A DNA stretch of 42,820 nucleotides from an uncultured Clostridia bacterium (GTDB taxonomy: Bacteria > Bacillota > Clostridia > TANB77 > CAG-508), in contig CALXJX010000001.1 in NCBI GenBank assembly GCA_944388735.1, positions 71,088 through 113,907 of the forward strand, in the 5' to 3' direction. The notes beneath the pieces were generated by a model. That model saw only the letters and a list, made by a program, of their open reading frames with translations. It ran no database searches and was not told the origin of the DNA. Position numbers and translations under genes: made by a program. Position 1 is the stretch's first letter. Each line of letters begins with the position of its first letter. Shown here in pieces: positions 1 to 7,743 of this stretch.

Positions 1-1
1 A

Positions 2-757
2 ATACCATATAAAATTATAAATAATCATCCAGATGGAATTAATATAAACGAAAACTGTGGTTCAACCCATTTAGAGGGGTTAAAGAAGTTTGTAGTAGAA
101 AATAAGTTAAGTCTAGGAATTGCTTATGATGGAGATGGAGATAGATGCTTAGCTGTTGACGAAAACGGAAATGAAATTGATGGAGATAAATTACTTGCAA
201 TAATCTCTAATAGTTTGAGAAAAAAAGGCAAACTAAATAAAGATACAATAGTAGCAACAGTAATGAGCAATTTAGGACTAAATAAGTATGCAAGAGACAA
301 CGGATTAGAATTATTACAAACAAAAGTTGGTGATAGATATGTGCTTGAAGAAATGTTAAAAGACGGATTTAATCTAGGGGGAGAACAATCAGGACATATT
401 ATATTATTAGACTATAACCCAACAGGAGATGGAATTTTAACATCTTTAATGCTAATACAATCTATATTAGAAGAAAATAAAAAAGCATCAGAATTAGGAA
501 GTATGGTAAAACTCTATCCACAAGTATTGATTAATGCAAAAGTGAATTCAGAAAAAAAATACGATTATGACAAGGATTCAGAAATAAAAGAAGCAATAGA
601 AAAATTAGAAAAAGAATTTGCTGGAAATGGAAGGGTTTTAATCAGACCATCAGGAACAGAGCCTCTAGTAAGAGTTATGATAGAAGGGGAAGACCAAGAA
701 TACATAACAAAAAAAGCAAAAGAAATTGCAAAATTAATAGAAGAAAAATTAAAATAA
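2..757 (+). CDS. glmM: Phosphoglucosamine mutase, C-terminal part (5' end outside the window)
   Basis: Interconverts glucosamine-6-phosphate and glucosamine-1-phosphate on the cytosolic route to UDP-GlcNAc and peptidoglycan. The open frame enters from before the window, so about 251 residues are visible of a protein that is normally near 450. Seen in order: NENCGSTHLEG, the metal-binding loop DGDGDRC (around visible residue 46), the sugar-binding loop GGEQSGHII and the phosphate-binding loop RPSGTEPLVRV near the C-terminus. These are the hallmarks of the alpha-D-phosphohexomutase superfamily, and the GEQSGH plus RPSGTEP forms favour GlmM over phosphomannomutase. The active-site serine lies upstream and cannot be seen. 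The stop codon is followed within 10 bases by a palindromic repeat. Confidence 0.93.
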   Translation: MPYKIINNHPDGININENCGSTHLEGLKKFVVENKLSLGIAYDGDGDRCLAVDENGNEIDGDKLLAIISNSLRKKGKLNKDTIVATVMSNLGLNKYARDNGLELLQTKVGDRYVLEEMLKDGFNLGGEQSGHIILLDYNPTGDGILTSLMLIQSILEENKKASELGSMVKLYPQVLINAKVNSEKKYDYDKDSEIKEAIEKLEKEFAGNGRVLIRPSGTEPLVRVMIEGEDQEYITKKAKEIAKLIEEKLK

Positions 758-764
758 ATGAAAA

Positions 765-832
765 AATTGCCATCGGGGACGGGTTCGTTTGGCAATTTTT
801 TTGCAAAAAGGGACAGGTTCATTTGGCAATTT
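765..832 (+). repeat. TTGCCA/GGGAC palindromic repeat, two units, 3' of glmM
   Basis: Two head-to-tail units, each beginning with a TTGCCA-like arm and ending in TGGCAA around a GGGACRGGTTCRTT centre, separated by a T-run. Close relatives occur at 1440-1505, 21201-21263 and 42246-42371, always just after a stop codon. The TTTGGCAATTTTTTT stretch could also end transcription. No protein is encoded. Confidence 0.8.
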
Positions 833-1019
833 AAATAAAGCAAAGTAATTTAAATGATGAATTTAATTGTAAAAAAAGCTCGACAAAAAGATAATTAACT
901 GGTGAAATAAAAATGTAACAAAAAGATAATCAAATTGTAAAATAAAAAATGTTGATAAATTTGATATCAAATGATAAAATTTACAAAGACAATAAACAAA
1001 TGATAATGGAGGGATAAAA

Positions 1020-1358
1020 ATGTATATTTTTAATATTTCTGATCCGCTTATACTTATGCTTATGGTAATGGCAACAGCATTATTAATATTTTTAGCACAA
1101 GAGATAAAGAAAAGCTATATCACAGGAGGTATATTAGTAGCATATTTATTAATAATTGTTGTACATGTAGCTCAATTGATTACTTTACCAGCAGAATATG
1201 GACATTTGGTAAATACTTTAACAAGTTGTATTGTAGTAGACTTAATATTTATATTTATTTCATTTTTCGCATATTTATGGGTAGACGATTTAGAGGCAAA
1301 AAAATTAGGAAAGAAAAGCTTGAGCAATAGTTTAAATTGGTTTTGGAAAAAAGTTTAA
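1020..1358 (+). CDS. Small integral membrane protein, unknown function
   Basis: A 112-residue protein with a good ribosome binding site (GGAGGG, 6 bases before the ATG). Three hydrophobic segments are visible: about residues 9-28 (LILMLMVMATALLIF), 35-56 (GILVAYLLIIVVHVAQ) and 68-90 (CIVVDLIFIFISFFAYLW). A short lysine-rich tail follows. I do not recognise the family. It stands alone between glmM and the convergent asd, and about 190 bases of AT-rich DNA upstream could hold its own promoter. No catalytic motif is visible. That it is a real gene is supported by the ribosome binding site and the coherent membrane topology; its role is unknown. Confidence 0.7.
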   Translation: MYIFNISDPLILMLMVMATALLIFLAQEIKKSYITGGILVAYLLIIVVHVAQLITLPAEYGHLVNTLTSCIVVDLIFIFISFFAYLWVDDLEAKKLGKKSLSNSLNWFWKKV

Positions 1359-1409
1359 TTGAATTGTTGCATGAAACCAAACTATTAAATTTAGTAATAG
1401 TTTATATAT

Positions 1410-1439
1410 CTAGGACAAGAAACATGTTTCTTGTCCTAG
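1410..1439. terminator. Perfect 30-bp palindrome between convergent genes
   Basis: The 30 bases are their own reverse complement (left half CTAGGACAAGAAACA). It lies between the stop of the small membrane gene and the stop of asd, which face each other, so a two-way terminator or cruciform-forming site is plausible. It lacks a clear T-run, so the terminator reading is inference. Confidence 0.5.
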
Positions 1440-1505
1440 AATTGTCAAACGAACATGTCCCATTCGGCAAAAAAATGCCAGACGAACCCGTCCCTAATGG
1501 CAATT
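1440..1505 (-). repeat. TTGCCA/GGGAC palindromic repeat at the 3' end of asd
   Basis: Read on the minus strand this gives the same two-unit pattern as the copy after glmM, with GGGACGGGTTCGT and GGGACATGTTCGT centres and TTGCCA/TGGCA arms. It touches the asd stop codon and has the same orientation relative to its gene as the copies after glmM and pheT. Confidence 0.78.
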
Positions 1506-2490
1506 ATAGTAATTCTTGAAGAATTTGAACAGCATTAGTAGCAGCCCCTTTTCTTAAATTATCAGCGACAACCCATAAATTGATACCATTTTTTACACTA
1601 AAATCACGTCTAATTCTACCAACAAAAACTTCATCATGACCATCAGCTTTACTAGCTAGAGGGTAATAATTTTTTTCAATATCGTCAACAACAATGATAC
1701 CAGGAGAATTTTGCAATAAGATTTTTATATCATATATATCAAATTCATTTTTCAATTCTAAATTTATAGATTCACTATGACAATTAAAAATAGGAACTCT
1801 TACTGTTGTAGCAGTGATAGGAAGATTAGGTTTATCTAAAATTTTTCTAGTTTCATTAATCATTTTATGTTCTTCTTTTGTATATCCGTCATCCAAAAAA
1901 ACATCTATATGAGGAATACAGTTGTTAAAAATAGGATGAGGAAATTTTTTATTTTCAAAACCACTCCAGCCGTTTTCTAAATCTTCAATACCAGCTCTAC
2001 CTGCACCTGAAACAGCTTGATATGTCGAATATACAATTCTTTTTATTGTGTATTTATCATCTATAGGTTTTAATGGAACAACAGCTTGAATAGTTGAACA
2101 ATTTGGATTTGCGATAATACCATTGTTTTTATAAATTTTTTCAGGATTAACTTCCGGAACTACTAATGGAACATCTTTATCCATTCGATAAACACTACTA
2201 TTATCAATGGCTATGCAACCCTTAGAAACAGCAATAGGAATGTATTTTTTTGAAACGTCGCTACCAGCACAAAAAATAGCATAATCAAAGCCGATATTAA
2301 AAGATGACTCTGTCAATTCTTGAACTTTGTAATTAATTCCTCCAAATTCTATTTTAATTCCAGCAGATTTTTTAGAAGAGAATAGGACATATTCAACAGG
2401 GAATAAATCTCGTTCTTCTATTACTTTTAAAACAGTTCTACCAACTAATCCAGTAGCACCGACAATTGCTACTTTATTTCTTTTTTGCAT
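1504..2490 (-). CDS. asd: Aspartate-semialdehyde dehydrogenase
   Basis: Reduces aspartyl-4-phosphate to aspartate-4-semialdehyde with NADPH in the pathway to lysine/diaminopimelate, threonine and methionine; the diaminopimelate branch also feeds cell-wall and spore dipicolinate synthesis. The protein has 328 residues, the usual length. Visible: an N-terminal Rossmann motif VGATGLVG (residues 10-17), the catalytic cysteine in NPNCSTIQ (about residue 128), the following QAVSGAGRAGIEDL loop, and the active-site histidine region RVPIFNCHSESIN. AAGGAGG stands 8 bases before the ATG. It appears monocistronic. The stop lies in a palindromic repeat. Confidence 0.95.
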   Translation of the reverse strand: MQKRNKVAIVGATGLVGRTVLKVIEERDLFPVEYVLFSSKKSAGIKIEFGGINYKVQELTESSFNIGFDYAIFCAGSDVSKKYIPIAVSKGCIAIDNSSVYRMDKDVPLVVPEVNPEKIYKNNGIIANPNCSTIQAVVPLKPIDDKYTIKRIVYSTYQAVSGAGRAGIEDLENGWSGFENKKFPHPIFNNCIPHIDVFLDDGYTKEEHKMINETRKILDKPNLPITATTVRVPIFNCHSESINLELKNEFDIYDIKILLQNSPGIIVVDDIEKNYYPLASKADGHDEVFVGRIRRDFSVKNGINLWVVADNLRKGAATNAVQILQELL

Positions 2491-2576
2491 ATAAAAACCT
2501 CCTTAAATAAATATATGATTTTTAAAAGAATTTAGTACTGAAATGTTGTTGATACTCCAAATTGTTTTATAAATTG

Positions 2577-2616
2577 CAAGAAAGCATTCTTGCCTCATTG
2601 ACATCTGAATTGTTAC
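2577..2616 (+). repeat. Remnant arm of the long-hairpin element
   Basis: This 40-base stretch (AAGAAAGCATTCTTGCCTCA and following) matches the right arm of the element at 31229-31381 almost base for base, including the terminal GAATTGTTAC. The core and left arm are absent. It lies between divergent asd and feoA. Confidence 0.65.
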
Positions 2617-2730
2617 CTATTAATAGAAAAATTTTTCTCTATTCCATTGGCACGAATAAAATTCGACAAAATATAATATAGAGAGATAGAAGAATACAAG
2701 AATTTTGGAACAGAAGGAGATGCAACTGTA

Positions 2731-2952
2731 ATGAAAAGTTTAGATAAATTGAAATTAAACGATATTGCAAAAATAGGAAGTATACAATGTGATGAAAATA
2801 TAAAAAGAAGATTACTAGACTTAGGATTAGTTAGAGGAACATATATAAAACCAGTACTTGTAAGTCCTTCAAAAGACCCGAGAGCTTTTGAGGTTAGAGG
2901 AAGTGTCGTAGCAATAAGAAAAGAGGATGCAGAAAAGATACAAATAGTTTAA
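2731..2952 (+). CDS. feoA: Ferrous iron transport protein A
   Basis: A 73-residue FeoA (SH3-like fold) that works with the FeoB Fe(II) permease on the cytoplasmic side. Visible: RRLLDLGLVRGTYIKPV, the conserved LGL-x-G turn of FeoA, and a C-terminal EVRGSVVAIRKEDAEKI strand region. Length and order match stand-alone FeoA. GAAGGAG lies 11 bases before the ATG. An inverted repeat of AATAGA-type arms around A/T tracts at about 2622-2643 and a possible TATAAT at 2672 lie upstream; I do not see a convincing Fur box. feoB follows 217 bases downstream. Confidence 0.9.
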   Translation: MKSLDKLKLNDIAKIGSIQCDENIKRRLLDLGLVRGTYIKPVLVSPSKDPRAFEVRGSVVAIRKEDAEKIQIV

Positions 2953-3063
2953 ATAGGTTCATTAGTTTTATTACAATTTCACTTTTTGAGAAAAACAGAA
3001 TAATATATATAAATTATAAAGATGAAATCTTTAAACAAGGAAAAAATATTTTAGGTAAGAAAT

Positions 3064-3158
3064 GGACTTCAAGGGACCATTTCAAAAGTTCAGAAAAGAA
3101 CTTCAGGGACCACTCACAAAGTTCAGAAATGAACTTTAAAGAACGTCCCCAAAGTTCA
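3064..3158 (+). repeat. Three GAACTT/GGGAC palindromic units in the feoB leader
   Basis: Three successive imperfect palindromes with GAACTT(T) and AAAGTTC arms around GGGACC, GGGACC and CGTCCCC centres. The last arm runs into the feoB ribosome binding site. A similar triplet precedes the ABC exporter gene at 32318. The position between feoA and feoB suggests leader hairpins, but function is inferred. Confidence 0.7.
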
Positions 3159-3169
3159 AGGAGGGAATA

Positions 3170-5334
3170 ATGGGACTTACTAAATCTTCAGTCGGGAAAA
3201 ATTTGCTTACGAAAGATTTTGAATATATGAAAAATGAAAAAGGATACACAGTAGCTTTAGCGGGAAATCCTAATGTAGGAAAATCAACAATATTTAACAC
3301 TTTAACAGGAATGCACCAACATACTGGAAATTGGCCAGGAAAAACTGTAGCAAATGCAACCGGAACATCTGTATACGAAGATACAAATTTTCTTTTTGTA
3401 GATATCCCAGGCACATATTCAATTATGTCTAATTCTGAGGAAGAGGAAATAGCGAGAGATTATATATGTTTTGGTGATCCTGATGCTACTATAATTGTAG
3501 TAGATAGTACATGTTTAGAAAGAAATATGAATTTAGTGTTTCAAATTATGGAGATAACAGATAATGTAATTGTTTGTGTTAATTTATTAGATGAAGCCAA
3601 AAAGAAAAAAATAAAAATAGATTTAGATAAATTGTCTATGGAATTAGGAGTTCCTGTTGTTGGGACAATTGCAAGAAAGAAAAATACATTAAATAATCTA
3701 ATGGATATAGTAAAAAGAGTTTGTCAAAAGAAAATTGAACCTAAACCAATTAAGGTTAGATATTCGAATTTGATTGAAAATAGTATCAAGACTCTAGAAA
3801 GCAAAATGATAAGTTGCAATATAAACATAGAAAATAAAAAAATGTTAAGGTGGATTAGTTTAAAAATATTAGATGGTGAAGAGAAAATATTAGAGACTAT
3901 TGAAAAAAATTATAATATAAATATTATAAATAATATTGAATTGCAAGAAGAACGAAATAAACTGCTAAAAGAACTTGAAAAAGAAAAAATAAATGAAAAG
4001 AATTTAAAAGATAAAATAGTTAGCCAAATTATGAAAAAGGCGGAAGAAATTTGTAAAAAAGTATGTACTTTTGAGAGTTATTCTAATAGAGATAGAAAAA
4101 TCGATAAAATAGTGACTTCAAAAAAATGGGGAATACCTATTATGATATTATTTTTAGGTATTATCTTTTGGATTACAATAATAGGAGCTAATTATCCTTC
4201 TCAGGCTTTATTTGCTATGTTTGGATGGATACAAGAAAGATTATTTGAATTTGCAAGTTTTGTCAATTGCCCAACATGGTTATCTGATATGTTGATATCT
4301 GGAATTTATCAAACTTTAACTTGGGTGGTGGCTGTAATGCTTCCACCAATGGCAATATTTTTTCCACTGTTTACTTTTTTAGAAGATTTGGGATATTTAC
4401 CTAGAATTGCTTTTAATATGGATGGCTTTTTTAAAAAATGTTGTTGCACACGGTAAACAGATGATTACAATGTGCATGGGATTTGGCTGTAATGCAGCTG
4501 GGGTAGTTGGATGTAGAATAATTAATTCGCCAAGAGAGAGGTTAATAGCAATTTTGGCAAACAATTTTGTACCATGTAATGGAAGATTTCCATTTTTAAT
4601 AACAATAGCAACAATATTTATAGCAGGAAGTATGCAGGGAATAGGAGCATCAATTATATCAACATTAGTAGTACTAGGAGTAATCTTGTTAGGAATATTT
4701 TTAACATTATTAATATCTAAAATATTATCAAAAACACTATTAAAAGGAATGTCATCATCATTTATATTAGAATTACCACCGTATAGAAAACCACAAATTG
4801 GAAAAATATTAGTAAGGTCAATATTTGATAGAACATTATTTGTATTGCGGTAGAGCAATATCAATTGCAGCACCAGCAGGACTGGTAATCTGGTTATTTG
4901 CTAATATCGGAATAAATGGAGAGAGTTTACTTAGTATAATTGCAAATTTTTTAAATCCTTTTGCTCAGCTTATGGGATTAGATGGGTATATCCTAGCGGC
5001 ATTTATATTAGGAATTCCAGCAAATGAAATTGTTTTACCGATAATCCTCATGTGCTATTTACAAGGTACATCATTAATAAATATGGAAGATACATTTGCA
5101 ATAGGGGAAATATTGAAACAAAATGGATGGACGATTTTAACTGCTATTAATGTTATGATATTCACTATACTACATTTTCCATGTACAACAACTTTACTAA
5201 CTATAAAAAAAGAAACGGGAAGTTGGAAATGGACTATTATTAGCTTTTTAATTCCAACAGTTTGTGGAATTGTACTTTGTATGTTAACAACTTTTGTTTA
5301 TGTAATAGGAAAGTGCTACTTTCCTATTACATAA
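3170..5334 (+). CDS. feoB: Ferrous iron transporter B, read across two CGG +1 shift sites
   Basis: GTP-driven Fe(II) permease of the cytoplasmic membrane. Reconstructed length is 720 residues. Visible: G1 GNPNVGKST (from residue 32), G3 DIPGTYS, G4 NLLDEA, a helical linker, then the membrane domain with PRIAFNMDGFF, GKQMITMCMGFGCNAAG and the CNGRFP gate motif, GRAISIAAPAGL and the C-terminal helices. The zero frame ends twice: CGG-TAA at 4451 and CGG-TAG at 4848. In each case skipping one C restores the family sequence with a glycine (CCCT-G-KQM and FVL-G-RAI). Both breaks have the same form as those in sigF and dnaE, so I annotate one gene instead of a pseudogene. Strong AAGGAGGG before the ATG. 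The last codons fall in a 19-bp stem hairpin. Confidence 0.88.
4451..4454 (+). other. Putative +1 recoding site 1: CGGT read as Gly (feoB codon 428)
   Basis: Zero frame reads ACA CGG TAA. Dropping the C gives ACA GGT AAA CAG, that is T-G-K-Q, matching the conserved glycine before KQ in clostridial FeoB. No homopolymer lies at the break. Confidence 0.7.
4848..4851 (+). other. Putative +1 recoding site 2: CGGT read as Gly (feoB codon 560)
   Basis: Frame reads TTG CGG TAG. Dropping the C gives TTG GGT AGA GCA, that is L-G-R-A, the conserved start of the GRA-xx-AAPAGL segment. A short hairpin (TATTGC/GCAATA) surrounds the site, but the other sites lack one. Confidence 0.75.
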
Positions 5335-5336
5335 AC
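5296..5336 (+). terminator. 19-bp stem hairpin covering the feoB stop
   Basis: GTTTATGTAATAGGAAAGT pairs perfectly with its complement after a 3-base GCT loop, and the feoB stop codon sits in the right arm. A related hairpin follows recX at 9311-9345. Position suggests terminator or mRNA 3'-end protection; the T-run is poor. Confidence 0.55.
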
Positions 5337-5425
5337 AAAATCACATTGCTATAAAAATCATAGTATTAATTTAAGTGAAGAAAATGTATATTTAAATAAA
5401 GATGAAAATTTGATATATGATTGTG

Positions 5426-5465
5426 TGTTAGGGACACAATGGAAAGTTTAAGTGTGTCCCTAACA
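5426..5465 (+). terminator. 13-bp stem hairpin (TGTTAGGGACACA)
   Basis: TGTTAGGGACACA pairs with TGTGTCCCTAACA across a 14-base loop in the feoB-downstream spacer. No T-run follows. It shares the GGGACA core with the other palindromic repeats of the window. The rest of 5335-5572 is AT-rich, with no further gene seen. Confidence 0.5.
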
Positions 5466-5572
5466 TTGTAATGTCAAATGTTGTTTTACCAACATTTGTT
5501 ACTTGAAAGAGAAAAAAAGACATGATAAAATGAAATTGTTATGTAAATCAAAAGAAAAGGAGTTTGATAAAT

Positions 5573-5910
5573 ATGAAGAAAAAAATTTCAATTGTAGCAG
5601 ATAAATTAGATTATGATATAGGGACTCAAATAAATTTGTATTCGTTAATAAAAGCTATGGATAATGAAAATGGACCAATTATAATGAGAATATAACAGAT
5701 ATAGCAGATAATGGTCAAAACAGTAATGATAACAATCATATTATAGAATCTTATGATTACGAATCAAACGAAATTGCAGAAATTGATAATACTATGAGCT
5801 TAGAAGATTTACCTAAAGCTGGAGATAATAGAAATATTGTAATAATTATTATATTAAGTGTTATTTTTATATTGATAATTGCAGTTATAAAAATTAAAAA
5901 AACTAAATAA
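5573..5910 (+). pseudogene. Decayed small surface protein with a sortase-like C-terminal signal
   Basis: From an ATG with GGAG upstream, a 40-residue frame (MKKKISIVADKLDYDIG...) ends at 5695. A different frame, open from 5668 to 5910, continues with an Asn/Asp-rich stretch and then LPKAGD, a hydrophobic helix (IVIIIILSVIFILIIAV) and a basic tail KIKKTK. LPxxG plus membrane helix plus basic tail is the layout of a sortase-anchored wall protein, with Ala in place of the usual Thr. The join needs a -1 (or +2) shift and has no CGG, so it differs from the feoB, sigF and dnaE breaks. Only a remnant of a larger extracellular protein seems to remain. The second frame alone could be a tiny product, but I see no clear start for it. 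Confidence 0.5.
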
Positions 5911-5913
5911 GTT

Positions 5914-5965
5914 AAAAAACACACTTTGTGCAGATAATTTATGAAGCATGCTGAGTGTGTTTTTT
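5914..5965 (+). terminator. Intrinsic terminator
   Basis: AAAAAACACACT at 5914 pairs with AGTGTGTTTTTT ending at 5965, around a 28-base loop that can fold further, giving a terminal T-run. It closes the decayed surface-protein locus. Confidence 0.7.
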
Positions 5966-6067
5966 GCATGTTTTGTTACCTAAAATTTATAACTTTAAAA
6001 GAATTTAATTGATATACTTGAAAAAAACACCAATATAATGTATGATAACAAAAGGTAGAGGTGAAAT

Positions 6068-7648
6068 ATGAAATCAAATTTATTTAAATACATATTTATT
6101 GTATTTGTAATAGGAATAGTCATTTTTGCATTTTTCAAAATAAAAAAAGACGAAGCAGAAAAGCAAGAAATAGAACAAAGAATTTCAGAAAATACGCAAG
6201 AAAAAGTAACAGAAATAAGACTAGGAATAGCACAATTTGACACATTAAATCCATTATTAACAAACAATAAAAACATACAAGACATAACAAAAATAATATA
6301 TGAACCACTAATAAATATATCATCAGATTATAAAGCAGAGCAGGGGCTAGCAATTGAATGGGCAAAGCAAAATGATACAACATATATAATAAAACTAAGA
6401 GAAAACGTAAAATGGGCTAATGGTGAGAGATTTACATCAGCAGATGTCCAATACACAATAGAAAGATTAAAAGAAAGGCAAACAATTTATTCTACAAATG
6501 TTCAACATATTGCGTCACTAGAAATAGTAGATGATTACACAATTAAATTTAATTTAGACCAAGAAGTTCCTTTTTTTGAATACAATTTAACATTTCCAAT
6601 ACTGTCAAAAACATTTTTCGATACAAATGACTTTAATAATACATCAATTGTAACTGTAGGAACAGGAATGTATCAAGTTAGTGATGTTCAACAAACATAT
6701 ATAACATTAACTAAAAATACAAATTGGTGGAATAGAGATAAAAAGCTATCATTAGATAAGATAATTATTAACATTTATGATACAGTAGGAGAATTATATA
6801 ACAGCTTTAAAATGGGTAATATAGATGTAATAAATACAGATAATATAAACATCCAAGAATATATAGGAACAATTGGATATACACCGAAAGAAATGAAAGG
6901 AAGAGAGCATACTTTTATAGCCTTAAATACACAAAATTATTTCTTAGCAAAACAAGAAGTAAGAAAAGCAATTGCATATTCAATAGATAAACAAAATATA
7001 GTTTCCAGTGTATATAATAACAAATGCTATACATCAAGTTTTCCATTAGACTATGGGTCATGGATATATCAAGAACAAGATGCAAGTAGTGGATATAACA
7101 TAGAACAAGCGAAACAATTATTGACGAGTGCAGGTTGGAAATATACTAACAAATATTGGCAAATAACTGAAAACTACAAGACTCAAAGACTAGTTTTAAA
7201 TTTAATTGTCAAAGCATCAGATACTATAAATGTTGCAATAGCACAAAATATAAAAACACAGTTAGAAGCTCAAGGAGTAAGAGTAAATATACAACAATAT
7301 TCAGATGAACAATACAAAAATGCACTAAATACAAAAAAATATGATATGATTTTATGTACTATAAATCTTTCATTAAGTCCTGATATGACAACATTTTTCG
7401 GTACCAATAATCTTGCAAATTATACAACTGACGAAATAAATACAATTATGCAAGAAGTTAAAAATAATAATGATGAAAATACTTTAAAAGAAAAGTACAA
7501 AAGATTAGCAGAGATATATAAAACAGATATACCATATATTAGCTTATTAACCAATAAATATACAGTTGCATACAATTCTTCATTAGTAGGCGATTTAGCA
7601 CCTAATTGGTATAGCCCATATTATGGAATTGATACATGGTATAAATAA
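6068..7648 (+). CDS. Family 5 (OppA/DppA-like) extracellular solute-binding protein
   Basis: A 526-residue substrate-binding protein of the SBP_bac_5 family, normally the peptide or nickel capture subunit of an ABC importer. Visible: an N-terminal membrane helix (residues 8-23, YIFIVFVIGIVIFAFF), then RLGIAQFDTLNPLLTNN, the family signature region VKWANGERFTSADVQYTIERL, and a C-terminal TNKYTVAYNSSLVGDL. There is no lipobox cysteine, so it would be held by an uncleaved or signal-peptidase-I-type helix instead of lipid. No permease or ATPase gene is adjacent, so the partner transporter and the substrate are unknown. RBS GGTAGAGGTG before the ATG. recA follows with its own promoter. Confidence 0.85.
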   Translation: MKSNLFKYIFIVFVIGIVIFAFFKIKKDEAEKQEIEQRISENTQEKVTEIRLGIAQFDTLNPLLTNNKNIQDITKIIYEPLINISSDYKAEQGLAIEWAKQNDTTYIIKLRENVKWANGERFTSADVQYTIERLKERQTIYSTNVQHIASLEIVDDYTIKFNLDQEVPFFEYNLTFPILSKTFFDTNDFNNTSIVTVGTGMYQVSDVQQTYITLTKNTNWWNRDKKLSLDKIIINIYDTVGELYNSFKMGNIDVINTDNINIQEYIGTIGYTPKEMKGREHTFIALNTQNYFLAKQEVRKAIAYSIDKQNIVSSVYNNKCYTSSFPLDYGSWIYQEQDASSGYNIEQAKQLLTSAGWKYTNKYWQITENYKTQRLVLNLIVKASDTINVAIAQNIKTQLEAQGVRVNIQQYSDEQYKNALNTKKYDMILCTINLSLSPDMTTFFGTNNLANYTTDEINTIMQEVKNNNDENTLKEKYKRLAEIYKTDIPYISLLTNKYTVAYNSSLVGDLAPNWYSPYYGIDTWYK

Positions 7649-7671
7649 TTAGAAAAATAAATAAAAAAGTA

Positions 7672-7699
7672 TTGACAAAACAAAAATTTGGTATATAAT
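7672..7699 (+). promoter_or_regulatory. Vegetative sigma-A-type promoter of recA
   Basis: TTGACA at 7672-7677 and TATAAT at 7694-7699 with a 16-base spacer, 45 bases before the recA start. No LexA-type box (CGAACNNNNGTTCG) is visible in this stretch. Confidence 0.75.
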
Positions 7700-7743
7700 A
7701 ACAATATCAAACAAAAGTTCAAGAAATTTAAGGAGGAAAATTT

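Noticed and set aside
1337-1519. A 60-residue plus-strand frame overlapping the end of the small membrane gene and the palindromic repeats
   Set aside because: No ribosome binding site, and most of it is repeat sequence and the end of asd on the other strand.
2617-2730. Fur box upstream of feoA
   Set aside because: The AT-rich inverted repeat near 2622-2643 does not resemble the GATAATGATAATCATTATC pattern closely enough.
3064-3158. Possible CRISPR array
   Set aside because: The units are palindromic, unequal in spacing and sequence and have no unique spacers of constant length.
4421-4450. Explaining the first feoB break as slippage on the T6/A6 run at 4427-4438
   Set aside because: A shift there would also reopen the frame, but the sequence up to CCCT and the Gly before KQM fit the family better with the skip at CGG, and the other three sites have no homopolymer.
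4397-4873. Long minus-strand frame opposite feoB
   Set aside because: It is antisense to the conserved FeoB membrane domain, has no ribosome binding site and its composition is that of a mirror frame.
4407-5334. Treating the three feoB segments, the sigF segment at 14662 and the two dnaE segments as separate genes
   Set aside because: Internal starts lack ribosome binding sites and the segments join into single family proteins through the same CGG rule.
7640-7743. LexA box upstream of recA
   Set aside because: No CGAAC-N4-GTTCG-like sequence is present; only sigma-A promoter elements are seen.
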